Shown one piece after another: positions 22,705-34,179 of a DNA stretch of 64,000 nt (its first letter is position 1; each line of letters opens with the position of its first letter). Below the pieces are notes generated by a model. That model was given only the letters and a program-made list of their open reading frames with translations. It was not told the origin of the DNA and ran no database searches. The translations under genes were made by a program, and so were the position numbers. The DNA is from Rhyacophila brunnea (taxonomy: Eukaryota > Arthropoda > Insecta > Trichoptera > Rhyacophilidae): the NCBI GenBank assembly GCA_022495005.1, contig JAGYXB010000558.1, positions 62,001 to 126,000 of the forward strand, read 5' to 3'.

Positions 22705-23172
22705 AATTTTGACTTGGCAACAGTGTTGCCAACCGTACTTTATTTATAGTATTTGTACTATAATTTTCGTCTGCGTACTATGTACGATATAAAACAGGTA
22801 TAGTATGCCCAAACTTCTATAATTTTGAATATTGGAAAAAAATACGTAAAAAGTACTAAAATTTCGATATTTCCATACTATAAATTGAGCGCAGTTATGC
22901 AGAAAGCAGACAGTCCACAAATTCGGAAAAAATGAGTTATCGTGTTTAATACAAACTGACATGTTTTTTCTACCTTCTGCATAAATCAACCAGGCAACCA
23001 GCATACAAATTTCACATAATGAAAATCAAGCTTCCATTGATTTGCAGAAAGCAGCCACAATCACTTTGACCTATTTCTGCATTTAATTATGTTCACAAAT
23101 AGTTGGACTCCTAATTTTGCAAAAATCACTCTTGACATGACGTTTTTTCGGAATAAATAGTAAAACTTCTTC

Positions 23173-24075
23173 TTGGTCGTTTTCTCATGGCTGAGGATCG
23201 TGATCAACTTAAAATATTATCATCTTTTAAGCAACCGAGACTTTTCACCCTTCTCAATCATCTGCTTCTCTCAGAGTAGGCTGCCCCATGTCAGTTTCTT
23301 CACTTGGTTGGTTCAGCTCGCCAACGCTCTTCCTCTTCTTTGCCTTCCCCGGAAGCTACCCAAAATCACCAGTTTCTCCAAGTTGTCGGTCCACGCCGAA
23401 CAATATGTCCAAAAAACTGTATACTTCCAATAGAGCGACGTAACACGTCGTGTATGGCCTTGATCTCCGTGTTGGTCTTGGAGTCGACGGAAATTGCCGC
23501 ACCTCCTGGCACCATATTCAGAGACTTTTTTCGTCCTTCATCGGGAACAGGACCTTCATTTCGCTATTATTTATCAACCTATTTGTTATAAAAATATATT
23601 AACATAGGTTATAACCAGAAGATAAAGTCCGTGGATAATGCCGTGTGTGGTCTGTCCAGGAAATAAGAAGCTTTCGGCGCCAACACCACAATATTTTGAA
23701 GGCACCAATAATTGTCTTCCGCTTTTTTGCCTTCAGGGTCCATGACTCGACACTGTACAAAAATATGAACAACACTAATCTTTACAGTTTACTCATGCAT
23801 CATTTACGTGGAAATTGAAATTCCCCGATCCTTCCATATAGTGGTAAGACGTGTCATAGTATTTTTCGCAATCTGTGTGTACCGTCATATTCCTGCTTCA
23901 CATCCGCCATTTCCACTTATGGTCGTTCCCAGATATACAAACTCAACCACTGTTTCTAGGTTATGGAGTACACTTGCTGCTGGTAGAAGGTTAGCCTGAT
24001 CGACAACCATTAACTTGGTAATATTCCTATTCCGTATTTGCAACTCCTTTCCTCTACCTAGTGTAGCAGCTCCGT
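23173..24075 (-). pseudogene. RTE-like reverse-transcriptase remnant, 3' part
   Basis: The minus strand reads VVDQANLLPAAS...VEFVYLGTTISGNGGCEAGI near 23885-24000, then, further downstream, GPTTW and KLTWGSLL blocks with frameshifts. The polymerase core lies across an insertion, at 25932-25985. The whole is dead and is carried inside the 22887-26331 element. Confidence 0.65.
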
Positions 24076-25931
24076 GAATTGTGTCGCTGTGCTTCAAAAC
24101 CCCCTATAACACCTTTTCATTTCGTTGAGAAAATCAATAAAAACTTCTCAGTTTATGGATTAAGGGATTATCGATGTTTTTCTTTTTTTGCCCAATGATA
24201 GATCATTTTTGGAAATATTTTGCATATCTATTTATATTGTATTCTAGTCCACTGATTAAATAAAAGACTTAAATGTTTGGTTATAGCGGGTTTTGTAAGT
24301 AACATAGTGTTATAGCGGTTTTTGAAATACCCATTGAAGGTTATAGCGTATTTTGTTAGAGAAACTTTTGACAACTTAAAGTCGGAATCTTCCATTGGTG
24401 GCGCGTGGTAGGATGAAAAAGAGTTATATATTTTTATTTAATAAACGTTTTATTCATTTAAAATTAGTATTCTACGTAGGTACATATTCTAAAATAGCAG
24501 TTTAAAATGAAAAAACACATTGTCATTTTGTTCCTATATTACATAAACACAAATTTAAGGAAAACTTTAATATAAAGACATAGGTAATTAAAAATTAGGA
24601 ATCATTAAAAATTAATAAAAATTTTTCATTGTTCAGTAAAAATAATTCAATTAAAAATACAATGCAATTTACATAAAAACACTGTATGTAAAGCATATGT
24701 TATCGTTCTCACAAAAACAATATACAATAAAATATATAGGTACATTGGTTTTAAAAAATATGAGTGACGCGGTACTTTCATAATTTGACTGCAAACATGT
24801 TTCATTCATTTATTTTATATTTTACTTGAGTAATATATGTAAATAAGTGAGTCAAATAATCTGTCACCACACTGAGCCAGAGCATCACCACTTGAACTTG
24901 AATGCGAAAGGTATTTGTTATACTTATAAGAAGTAACTAAGTTATTATATGTAATAAATTATAAAACATTTCACAGTACCTACACATTGATAACATACAA
25001 GTGCGGTTTGTGAATGGCGCCATTGAAAAATGCTCCAAAATATAATAATTTACATGGTTTATCGTCGCGCATTAGTGCCTGACCAATAAATCCGTTTTAT
25101 GGGGTTTGGTGCTCACATGTTATGAAAAGTATCAAATTTTATATCAGAACAACCATTTGAATAATAAATACTGTAGAGCTAAATATTTTCTTTAAAACAG
25201 TGGTGTGCTTGACAAACAAACTGTTTTTTTCACAAAATCATACTGAAAATATTCTAAATAACATAACACTGCCACTGCTGAATATGTGATAAGTGATAAG
25301 GTGATAACGTTTAACCATCAAAAGGTTTTTATAGAGTTTTATACAGAAAAATAAACTTTTTATTATAAATTATAAAAATATATTAGAGAAAAGGACAGTT
25401 TTAACCAGTTCATAATTGAGTTACACGCCACTGGAAATTCAGGTGATGACCCGTGCATTTTTAACACATTTATGTCTAATTTAACTTACCGTTTACGGCG
25501 TATACTGTTGACTTTCCAAGTTTTTGGTTGGCTCAACCTCTTCCTAGCTTTATTAACTGGAGATTTAACCATATTTATAAGTTCGTCACAAATTTTAAGA
25601 CTATAAATCGTAAGAATAACAAATCAACAAAACAGCACTCCTACCGCAACTTACAACTTAAATGTACTGGCGGCCATGTTGCATTTCGTCTGATTCTCGC
25701 TTCTTATTGGTCAGTTGTGTTATAGGGGATTTTGAATGTAACACATAGTGTTATAGCGTGAATTGATTGACACATTGATTTTCTTTCATAAATGACAGTC
25801 AATCGTAGCGGACTTTGAAAGAGACAATAAAATTTTCATGTAGAGATTTTAATAACGAATCCATTGATATATATATCTCAATTATTTCAAAAAGGTGTTA
25901 TATCCGGTTTTGAAACTCAGCGACACAATTC
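24076..25931. mobile_element. TIR element I with GAATTGTGTCGCTG ends
   Basis: The left end GAATTGTGTCGCTG followed by CTTCAAAACCCCCTATAACA is inverted at the right end (TGTTATATCCGGTTTTGAAA, then CAGCGACACAATTC). Subterminal copies of GTTATAGCGnnTTTTG recur near both ends (24285-24360 and 25716-25760). No transposase was recognised in 1.9 kb of AT-rich interior. It splits the reverse-transcriptase remnant. The 27190-27441 MITE has similar ends. Confidence 0.75.
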
Positions 25932-25985
25932 TCTTTCATTAGCAGCGATTAGCGTGGTATCATCTGCGAATCTCAACTTGTTTAT
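25932..25985 (-). pseudogene. Reverse-transcriptase core fragment (FADD box)
   Basis: The minus strand encodes LRFADDTTLIAANERE, the catalytic YxDD-type box of a non-LTR reverse transcriptase. It continues at 24075 on the far side of element I. Confidence 0.65.
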
Positions 25986-26707
25986 TGTGAAGGAAGCAAT
26001 TTTTTAAATAATTACATAAAAACATGGAGTTTCTTCAAACAAAACCAGACATGGCTGCTTTCTGCAGAATGAAGACCATTGAATTTTCATATTTTTTAGA
26101 AAGCAGCCAGCCATTTAAATACCAATATTTTTGTAATAATTCATTTTATATCTTTGAAAAAACTTGGTATAAAATCATTGGTATATAATATTATATTATT
26201 CAAAAACAAAAAATAGTCCATTGAAATTGTGTAGAATTCAAGTAGAATTAAATAATCTCATGTAACATAAAAGTGCTTATATCTCAGTTTGTGGCTTGTG
26301 TGGACTGTCTGCTTTCTGCATAACTACGCTCAATTGGTGCAAAGTATTTATACTTACTATAATTTCGCAATATAAGAAAATTTGAAGAACCTGGTAAAAA
26401 AATCCCTTGACTATGGCTTAAAATGAAATATATTGAAATTGTCGGTAAGCGTTTTTTATTGGAAGAGGTACCTAACTAAATAAAAGTGGTTCGAGGAATT
26501 TCTCAAATTCTCCGTTATCTTTTTGTGAGAAGCAAAAATCCTATAAATTTTCAACCTGTGACAATGCGTAGGTACTATAATGTTAGTTTGCCGAAATACT
26601 ATAATTTCTTGGACCGCGACACTGCTTAGCAACACTGTTTCTGTTTCATCAATAGGTACGTAATATTCCACGGCTCTAGTGACAGATCCATACGGCCGAG
26701 TTTTAAA

Positions 26708-26857
26708 ATGGATGTGAAAACGGAACCAGACGATAATTACGAGAAAGAATCTAATAGTGATTATCATTTTCACTCAGGGAACAGTGTCCATGATAAAATG
26801 CTCAGAGATACGCCATATCTAAAGCAGGAAAATGAATTCACAACTCGACAATACGAA
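26708..26857 (+). CDS. ZNF-B' exon 1
   Basis: 50 codons from ATG, MDVKTEPDD to TRQYE, donor GTAGGG. It is collinear with 10535-10684. Confidence 0.8.
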
Positions 26858-29800
26858 GTAGGGTTATGTTTTTTGACATTAATAATTTATTTTGATGTTT
26901 CACTCTGGGACGAAACTTTCATTAAATGGTGCTTAATTGCAAATATAAGCTGTAGTATTTAATGGTTTATTACCACACAGTTGTCTTTCACATCTCGTGT
27001 GGATAGGTATGCGATACATTTTTTCGTTCTTTTGTAGGTTACAGTTGAATCTGGTGTCCATATTAAGAAAGAAATCGACGATCCATGTGAGGGCGGCGAC
27101 CATTATGCTATACCCTTTAATACAAATGAAAATTTGAGCGAACACACCGCCATTGGCTGCAACAGTGAAGTGAGTATTTAATAAACTATTTGTGTCGCTA
27201 CATTTCAAAATCAGCCAAGTCCACCGTAAGGTATTTTTGACTCTTTTGTGAATTGCTGAAGAACTACTGCTTTCTAACATTTTTGCATTATCGAAATATG
27301 GAATTTATTAATTTTAAATATTCTATACTCGAAATAATATAGACTTTCACCCTTGTGACTGTGTATTTGATAAAACAAAAAGCTGTTTTCCTCCTATTCA
27401 TCTATTATGGACTTGGCTGATTTTGAAATCTGGCGACACAATTTTCTTCTTGTATTCTACCACCGCCATCTTTAGATTGATGAAGCCCGAGGATAACTTT
27501 TTGCACAAGCAACGAGTGGTCCACTTTTCAGCTGTCAAAATCAGATCCCAGATTGCTTGACATATCGATTCGCCTTTTCTCGTTTCAAATTATTGAATTA
27601 TAAAAAATTCTCAAATCAAATATAATATTAACTATGTGTTATTTATAAATAACATACATTCATGCTATTCATCATCTGTCAAAGTCAGACTAGTCCTTCA
27701 CATAAAAACCGGTAGGTAGTAATATTGATTTCCAAAAAATATGTAGCATTGATCTATGCATTACATTTGTAGAAGGTGTGTTAACGCTAGTGTATTATTT
27801 AAATTTATGTATATATTTTTATATATGAATACGACAGACGCGTCAGTATGAGCACTCTATTGAACAATAACAGGTCATACATAGACAACAATGGGATGTG
27901 CGGAAAAAGTAGGACTAGTCGTTGTGAATGTATCGGTTTTCTACTTGACTCGGCAATGATTCAACGTATAATTCACTGCCAGCCAAAATTTTGTAGTTGG
28001 ACACTTTTGTCGGCCAGCTATTTTTGTAGTAAAATAAATCTGGGTTTTTTTTTCAGAAACCTGACCTGCTGAATATAAAGTGTGAGCCTGATTTTCTATT
28101 AAATTATGAAGGTCCGGAACCTGGATGTTCATATACAGAATGTAGTCCACTTAGTCAGGTAGGTACTCCGATTTCTGTTAATTCTATCAATAGTTTTGTA
28201 GAGGGGTTAATGTCGGAGGGGTTGTTTCGCCTAATATAGGTACAAATAATTTGTTTAAATTATAGATGGATGGATAGCTTAGACGCGACAGTGTTCACAT
28301 GAAACGTGAAAGACTTGAGTTTGACTCCCACTCGGTTAAACTTTTAAATTCTAATATGTATAATTCAGAGGTTTTTTGGAAATGGCACTATAGCCCTATT
28401 CTAGGTAGTATTGAACTGTTTGTCCTTGATAGCGTCCAATTTGCTCATCTGGTGCGCTTCCATATTCTATAATTTTTTTACCTATTTACCTTTTATAATT
28501 ACTGTTTTTGTTATACTGCATATATTTATTTCTTCTTCACGCTGTTTGAATACCATTTATTTGCTTTTAAATGTCATGTTGTGAACATCTTAAAAGCCTA
28601 ATGTCTTTAAATCCAACTAGACGCTTTCCATCCATGTTGTACTTTTTAGTTCGACCAAGTCTTCGTTCACTTTGAGGCTTCCGGAATGTCGGTTTCTTCA
28701 TCATGCGTGACTCGTCCAGCCTGTGTGCATTTCCTAGCCACCAATAGACTGTACGATGTGCATGTCACCGTACGGTGACCGGACAAAGCAGAACATGACA
28801 AAACAGAACAGCCAGGGGAAAAATGAAACATTAATTTTTGTGGAATCTATTTATTAATTAAATTTTAAACGAAATACATATACTTATATATATATAAAAT
28901 TGTATAATGTAATCACTGCATGTTGGCCATTTGGCGGAAATACCTCAATTTATCTGTTTGATTTCCATAATCATGCACAACTATTGCCACTCGATTACTA
29001 AGTGTTTCATACTTTTTCTTTATAATTTCAAGGTGACCTGTATGAGCACTAGCTAATAATAATCGGGGTGCCGGACGAAATCAAAAATCAGTAAAAAAAA
29101 AATGGTTTTTGTCTCTCCTGTGAAAAATTGCGCAACCTTAACACTTATTTTGAATTGCGCATATACTTTAAAAGAGAGTAAAAAAAACATACATTTTGTA
29201 AAAATTGCGCAATTCAAGATAAGAGTTTCGATTGCGCAATTTTTTTCAGGAGAGACAAAAAAGCATTTTTTTATCTTTCTTAATTATTTTTCGGGATTTC
29301 GGCCTTCGGGATTCCTGCCAATCGGGATTTCAGCATTCGGGATTCCGGCCTTCGGGATTTCGACTCATACCCATTCTAAGCTTGCCGGCAACACCGAGTT
29401 AAGTTTTTTTGAGGCTTTCTAGCGATTAGTAATGCAGAAATTAGGTATATAATTTGATTTATTATGGCATATTGAAAATCTGTGCTATTAAAAATCTATC
29501 AACATAACAGAGATAGGACAATTTCAATATTAAATTTATATTTTTCCTGAAATGTCATAGTTATATTTATCGTTGTTCTGTTTTGTCACTGTTATGTTTT
29601 GTCATGTTCTGTTTTGTCGTGTTATGTTTCGTCTTGTTCTGTTTTGGTCCCCGTACATAGCGTACAACTCGCAATTGTATCTTCGGCCCATCCCAACTGT
29701 GTGCCATTGATGGATCCAAAGATAACATGCAGCACGCTATCCTCAAATGAGCCAAACACTCAACAGGTCTCCGTGTTTTACATGAGAACTGGTCCTATTA

Positions 29801-32800
29801 GTATTTTGTAGAAAATGCATTTTAGTTGTTGGTTCACTACTTTCAATTTCAATTTATTTATTTTTAACATATTGTGGACATTACAAATTATAAGTTTAAG
29901 ACGTTCACAACACGACATTTAGAAACAATGAAATATAAAACAGTAAGTATTACATAAAAGAAGAGATAGATAGTATGTTATTAAACAGTAGAAATATGTA
30001 CATACAAAAATATTAATTAGATAGGTACCAGAAAGTACACCGGATGAGTTAAGCAGAACCTATTTTAAGAACTTATAAAACAACGTCCACCTACACTCAT
30101 CCTCAAGTAGGTGGAATATATCAACAACCGAAGCAATTTCGTTGAACATAGTTATCGCCCTCCCAATTGGCATTACCACTGGCAGGTTGGTTCTGCACCT
30201 TGGGAGAATAATCAACTGATGTTCTCTATTTCTAAGATAGTTATCAGGGACACACAGGTCAACACTGCCCAGAATGGCAGAGTTCTTATTTATACCTCGT
30301 ATAAGTCGAAAAAAATACGTAGCTAAATAAAGATTTCTTCTAAATTGCAAACTGCAGTATGTAAGCATGCCTAAGAGAAAGTCAGTTAGATAAAGCGACG
30401 GATAGTATCCGTACAACCTCAAATAAAGGAGTCTCAAAAATTTCTTCTGAACCTTCTCCACCATAAAGCCATACTTCAACTGATGCGGTGCCCAAACAAT
30501 ATTCCCACTCTCAAGTCTGCTTCGAACTAAAGAATTAAATAAAAGTTTTAATACCGTAACATCCGAAAAGACCCGGGAAGTACGCATGACGAAGCCCAAC
30601 ATTTTAAGTGCCTTGTTACAAATGGTAACTATATGACTAATAAATGTTAGTTTACTCTCAAACGTAATGCCAAGATCCCTTACAGATGATATTCGTGACA
30701 GCACTCTGTCATGCATCGAGTATTGGAAAAACAACACTTTTGAGGCTCTGGTAATCGACAAAAGATTGCATTTATCAATATTGAATTCTAGTTTGTTACG
30801 CCTGCCCCAATCTAATATATTATCTATATCAAGTTGGAGCTGACGACAATCGTCCAAGATGACAACTTCCAAAAAGAGTTTCAAGTCATCAGCGAACAAC
30901 AAAAATAAAGCAGTTTTTATTGTTTTATTGTGAACAGCAACGGCCCCAACTTTGAGCCCTGAGGGACACCAGAAAATGTGTAAAAGGTCTGTGACTGATA
31001 AAGGCCGTACGATACGTATTGTTGACGGTTCCTAAAATAACTCCCGAATAGCTTCAAAAATCGATCAGACAATCCAATAAATTGGAGTTTTTCCATCAGG
31101 ACATCATGATCGACTTTGTCAAATGGTTTCGAGAAGTCATTGTAAGAACAGTCAACCTGGTGGCCTCTATCCAGGGCCGATGACACATAATTGGTAAATA
31201 CCATCAGGTTAGTTTCCGTTGATCGGCCTGCTCTAAATCCATGCTGTTCATTTATTATAAATGACTCAATTTTTGGAGAAATCATGTTGTGCATGATCAT
31301 CTCAAGAACTTTTGCTGGTGCAGAAAGAACAGCTACCGGCCTGTTATTCTCCACTGACGACTCTGCACCACTCATGGATAGGAGTAACCTTCGACATCTT
31401 CCACGTTTCCGGAAAGATACCTGTCTCCATTTTAAGATTATATATATGTGCAAGTGGGCCTTTGACAAAATCAACACACCCCTTTAAAATAATGTAGGGA
31501 CGTTATCAGGTCTCAAAGAATGAGAATTTTTTAGTTTTTTTAATAAATTTTAACACATCACTCTCATCAACTGGACAAAAATATCAATGGCCTGGGCACC
31601 GCATGATAGCTGTATCGACGTGGAGCGTTAGCACCTTCATTAGATCTAAGCTACATCTTGTTACTTAGCACAATTCTTTTTTTGAATTAAGATTTATAGG
31701 CCACTCTCACTGTTAATGAATGACAGGTATACGAAATTCTTTATCTTCTTAAAAACGTTGTGGTGTTATGTTAATATTTTGTCATATGGACTTATGTACA
31801 TCCACAGCACTTCTCTAAATTATCTTTGATTACAGCGCTAACTATAATGTCGTATCCTTTTCAGAAGACGCCACTAATCTCGAACTGCGAACAAGAAACC
31901 GAATCTAATGACATTCAACATTATTCATCAAATTTGAAACAATCTATATTATCCACTAAAATCAAGATCGAAACGGAATTGCCTCAATATCCGCAAAGAT
32001 CACCCGATAAGCCGGAGAGTTACACCACGTCGTCAAATAATGAAACACAGATTTACGAACATGTTATTACAAAGGTTATAACACCTATATCCAAAAAAGA
32101 GGTCCGTCTGAAATTGAATAGTGTGTCATTTTATGAAAAGAATTTTGTATGTGACGTGTGCTTTAGCTTTTTCTCTTCTGATGACATTCTTAAGAACCAC
32201 AAAATAGCACACGACATTTCTTCTAATAATAAATGTGTCATAAAACGTTTCGTATGTGATGAATGCAACTTTCAAACGACACGTCCTTCTCGATTGAACT
32301 CACATAAATTGATTCATGGAGATGAGAAACCGTTTATGTGCAATCAATGCGACTACAAATGTAAAAGAGCCACCCATTTGAAGAGACATGAATTGATTCA
32401 TATAGATGAGAAACCGTTTATGTGCGATCAATGCGATTACAAATGTAAAAGAGACAATCATTTGAGGAGACATAAAATGGTACATAGTGGAGAAAACCCT
32501 TACACATGTAATGTTTGTGATTTCAAATGTAAACAACTGGGTAACTTAAAGACCCATCAAATTATTCACACTGGAGACTATCCGTTTGAGTGCAATTTGT
32601 GTGATTACAAGTGTAAATCGGCTAGTGACTTAAGGAGACATAAACTGTTTCATAGTAGCGAAAAACCCTTTGAGTGTGGAATTTGTGATTACAAATGTAA
32701 AGCTGCCAGTAGCTTGAAGAGACACACGATGATCCACACTGGATTTACCCCATTTGAATGTAATTCATGTGATTACAAATGTAAACGATTAAGTCAATTG

Positions 32801-32860
32801 AATACACATAAAATGCTTCACAGCGGTGAACTTCCTTTCATGATTGATTTATGTGAGTAG
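26708..32860 (+). CDS. ZNF-B': tandem copy of ZNF-B, shortened array
   Basis: Join of 26708-26857, 27038-27169, 28057-28158 and 31865-32860, about 459 residues; every intron boundary matches ZNF-B. Exons 1-3 are fully open with few changes (IKQE becomes LKQE, IKSE becomes IKCE). Exon 4 encodes eight fingers and then ends at TAG inside the ninth, where the first Cys has also become Ile (FMIDLCE). Beyond the stop a shift in an A-run and the TAA shared with ZNF-B break the rest. The product may be functional but is one finger shorter than ZNF-B. The introns carry insertions that ZNF-B lacks. Confidence 0.75.
27038..27169 (+). CDS. ZNF-B' exon 2
   Basis: 44 codons after TCTTTTGTAG, donor GTGAGT. 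HIKKEIDDPCEG is retained. Confidence 0.8.
27190..27441. mobile_element. Short MITE in ZNF-B' intron 2
   Basis: TTGTGTCGCTACATTTCAAA at the left is mirrored by TTTGAAATCTGGCGACACAA at the right, with TCAGCCAAGTCCA/TGGACTTGGCTGA inside. ZNF-B intron 2 lacks it, so it inserted after the duplication. Its ends resemble element I. Confidence 0.8.
27463..27958 (+). repeat. J repeat copy 1
   Basis: From CCGCCATCTTTAGATT to ACTCGGCAATG, about 490 bp, repeated at 56361-56866 and 60511-60979. It includes TTTTGCACAAGCAACGAGTG and GAATACGACAGACGCGTCAG. It is noncoding and of unknown class. Confidence 0.75.
28057..28158 (+). CDS. ZNF-B' exon 3
   Basis: 34 codons after TTTTTTTTCAG, donor GTAGGT. It keeps GPEPGCSYTECSPLSQ. 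Confidence 0.85.
28385..28595 (+). repeat. Worn LINE 3' remnant
   Basis: It matches the tail of 13095-13522 (GGCACTATAGCCCTATTCT, then CTTTTATAATTACTGTTTTTG) with the coding part deleted. Confidence 0.65.
28774..29646. mobile_element. MITE G1 with GGTGACCGGACAAA end
   Basis: It is inserted in the old reverse-transcriptase fragment of unit 2. GTCACCGTAC before it and GTCCCCGTAC after it look like a 9-10 bp target duplication; unit 1 has a single GTCCCCGTAC at about 13750. The ends are runs of ACAAAACAGAAC-type units, inverted at the right as GTTCTGTTTTGT. Internal inverted copies of AAAAATTGCGCAA and TCTCCTG lie at 29108-29270. A second copy is at 51381-53530. Confidence 0.75.
29288..29370 (+). 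repeat. CGGGATTyCggc short tandem repeat
   Basis: Six imperfect units of about 15-16 bp built on CGGGATTTCGGCCTT lie inside MITE G1. Copy G2 keeps only one unit (near 51990), so the array expanded or contracted after the copies split. Confidence 0.7.
30060..30902 (-). pseudogene. Reverse transcriptase, C-terminal half with FADD
   Basis: It begins MLFADDLKLF, the catalytic FADD box, and continues 280 codons through LGITFESKLTFISHI and IIWAPHQ-type sequence to the end. It follows directly on the 30917 piece and must have been one protein with it. The fragment at 13095 matches its last 60 residues. Confidence 0.8.
30917..31500 (-). pseudogene. Reverse transcriptase, N-terminal half
   Basis: It encodes ENNRPVAVLSAPAKVLEMI, NEQHGFRAGRSTETNL, then QVDCSYNDFSKPFDKVDHD and SGVPQGSKLGPLLF. 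These are conserved RT blocks of jockey/CR1-type LINEs. The usual FDxxKAFD is altered to YNDFSKPFD. A shift near 31370-31440 and a stop near 30915 break it. Confidence 0.8.
31865..32860 (+). CDS. ZNF-B' exon 4: eight-finger array
   Basis: 331 codons plus TAG after the acceptor CCTTTTCAG. The eight fingers correspond one to one with fingers 1-8 of ZNF-B. Several helix-position changes (for example SVFSSD to SFFSSD, CTQLCN to CKQLGN) lie between otherwise near-identical repeats. Confidence 0.85.
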   Translation, partial: KTPLISNCEQETESNDIQHYSSNLKQSILSTKIKIETELPQYPQRSPDKPESYTTSSNNETQIYEHVITKVITPISKKEVRLKLNSVSFYEKNFVCDVCFSFFSSDDILKNHKIAHDISSNNKCVIKRFVCDECNFQTTRPSRLNSHKLIHGDEKPFMCNQCDYKCKRATHLKRHELIHIDEKPFMCDQCDYKCKRDNHLRRHKMVHSGENPYTCNVCDFKCKQLGNLKTHQIIHTGDYPFECNLCDYKCKSASDLRRHKLFHSSEKPFECGICDYKCKAASSLKRHTMIHTGFTPFECNSCDYKCKRLSQLNTHKMLHSGELPFMIDLCE

Positions 32861-33092
32861 AAATGTAAAAATTCCCGTAACCAAAAAAAACAAAATGATC
32901 CATAGTGGTGAAAACCCGTTTCAATGCGACTAATGGGGTTACAAATGTAGACAATCTAGTAACATAAAGTTATATAAAATGGTTCATAGTGGCGAAAATC
33001 CTTTCAAATGCACATTTTGTAATTACAAATGTAAGAAATCCAGTAGACTGGTGACACATACAATGCTTCATAGTGGAGAAAAATCATCTTAG
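32861..33092 (+). pseudogene. Decayed finger sequence beyond the ZNF-B' stop
   Basis: KCKNSRNQ, then a shift, HSGENPFQCD, TAA, a damaged finger, and the complete FKCTFCNYKCKKSSRLVTH finger, ending at TAG. It corresponds to 15600-15857 in unit 1. Confidence 0.75.
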
Positions 33093-33689
33093 TGAACTCT
33101 GCCTGTAGCTGGATCATATGGATATCACCCGATGTCACCAACAATACATGTCGCTTAGTAGCTCTTCCGTCTACACTATATAGATAATAATCTTTCCATC
33201 CTTCCAGGATGCTAGCACCTGGTTGACCATGCCAGGTTAACAAGCGTTAGCGATTCATTTGGTAGCTTAATCGTTCCGTGTAATTGCTATTTAAAGTCGA
33301 CGATTGCTCATGACGATCGTTGAATCTGGTTGGGTCTGCTGGTGTTGGTGGTGGTTATAGCCAACAGAAAATATGACAATATGAAAAAACTTGCGATATT
33401 GTGTCGTTGAGGTTGAAGAAAAGCTTCCTCCAGATGTAAAAACTAAATCAAGAGTGCCGCGGTTTCACGTTGATGAAAGACCTATGTACCGCGAAATCTT
33501 GAGAGAAACGGCGCCATGCTGTGGAAATGGCTGTCACTTGGCTAAATCCTAATGACTTTTCGAAGAAGGAGAGATAAATAACCTAGGATTACGAACAGAG
33601 GAATTCGATAATTTCATACTATTTAGGGGAAAGGGTTGTACCTTGGGACACTTGCTCTAGAATTTAAACCACTATAGCGGTGACTGTAG

Positions 33690-34170
33690 AAATTATTTTG
33701 TTCACTAAGTCATTTTAGTTTCAGTTATTCTTTGAAGCGTCAAGTATCAATTTACTTTTGTGCTACCTTCAAAGTAAAATTTAGCTATCATTTCCGAAAC
33801 GTATAAAAAGAAGATAAGCGCAATTATTATTTTTACAGATATTTTCGTATGTAGTACTGTCGTAGCATTGTTTAAGTACCTAAGCAATCTAGGTATCAAA
33901 TAATTTGTTAAAAAAAATATATCTATATTGCTAAAAAAATTACTTTGTCAAAGGTATGCATGGTTGTACCTTAAGACGCTATTCTCTTTTACCTTGGAAC
34001 ATGTCCCAATGTACTGTAAAATTCCTAAGAAAGCAAAAGACTTATTTTGTACGTATTCATCAATGGCGTCGATATCATCGTTGTTCGCAGTGGTATAGTC
34101 ACAGTAAAAGTGTTGCCAACTCTAATAATACCTACGTCGCGGGTTTGATTCCTTCGATATTGTATTCCCA
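33690..34170. other. Intergenic, no gene recognised
   Basis: AT-rich sequence. I see no coding or repeat signal beyond phrases shared with the following duplicated segment. Confidence 0.4.
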
Positions 34171-34179
34171 CATAGCTTA

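Larger units (their letters stand above)
16745..22733 (+). mobile_element. A-family hAT-like element, split by insertions
   Basis: It matches the A element at 46399-50082: TTTTTTCGAAATTCAAGAAA near 16773, TCATGTCTAGTGAATAG near 17740, and AAATCTACTGAAATTT near 17940. The final ACTTGGCAACA lies beyond the inserted transposon, at 22711. A SINE-bearing inverted repeat sits at 17062-17725 and a 4.7-kb transposon at 17962-22704. Confidence 0.7.
22887..26331. mobile_element. Nonautonomous DNA transposon with GAGCGYAGTTATGCAG TIRs
   Basis: The left end GAGCGCAGTTATGCAGAAAG and the right end CTTTCTGCATAACTACGCTC are inverted, extending through CAGACAGTCCACA. AATT flanks both ends (22883-22886, 26332-26335); unit 1 has a single AATT at 10124-10127. 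Subterminal repeats of GCAGAAAGCAG occur inside both ends. The interior is a LINE reverse-transcriptase remnant interrupted by another TIR element. It has no transposase of its own. Confidence 0.85.
22727..26637 (+). mobile_element. E-family repeat upstream of ZNF-B', split by a 3.4-kb insertion
   Basis: The left part 22727-22886 and the right part 26332-26637 are collinear with 9958-10472. The unit 1 sequence CTATAAATTGGTGC at about 10120 is the exact empty site. The repeat ends 70 bp before the ZNF-B' ATG. Confidence 0.75.
29844..31620 (-). mobile_element. 5'-truncated jockey/CR1-like LINE in ZNF-B' intron 3
   Basis: Unit 1 is uninterrupted here (around 13935-13950), which defines the insertion. 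The minus strand carries most of a reverse transcriptase, broken near 30903-30916, and an AT-rich 3' tail at the low-coordinate end. The 5' end is cut around DESDVLKFIKKLKN-like coding sequence (31500-31570). Confidence 0.8.
16695..33689 (+). repeat. Unit 2 of the tandem ZNF-B duplication
   Basis: It is collinear with 8785-16666 but expanded to about 17 kb. Insertions absent from unit 1 are at 17962-22704, 22887-26331, 27190-27441, 28774-29646 and about 29844-31620. The uninterrupted sequence in unit 1 marks several insertion points exactly. Confidence 0.85.
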
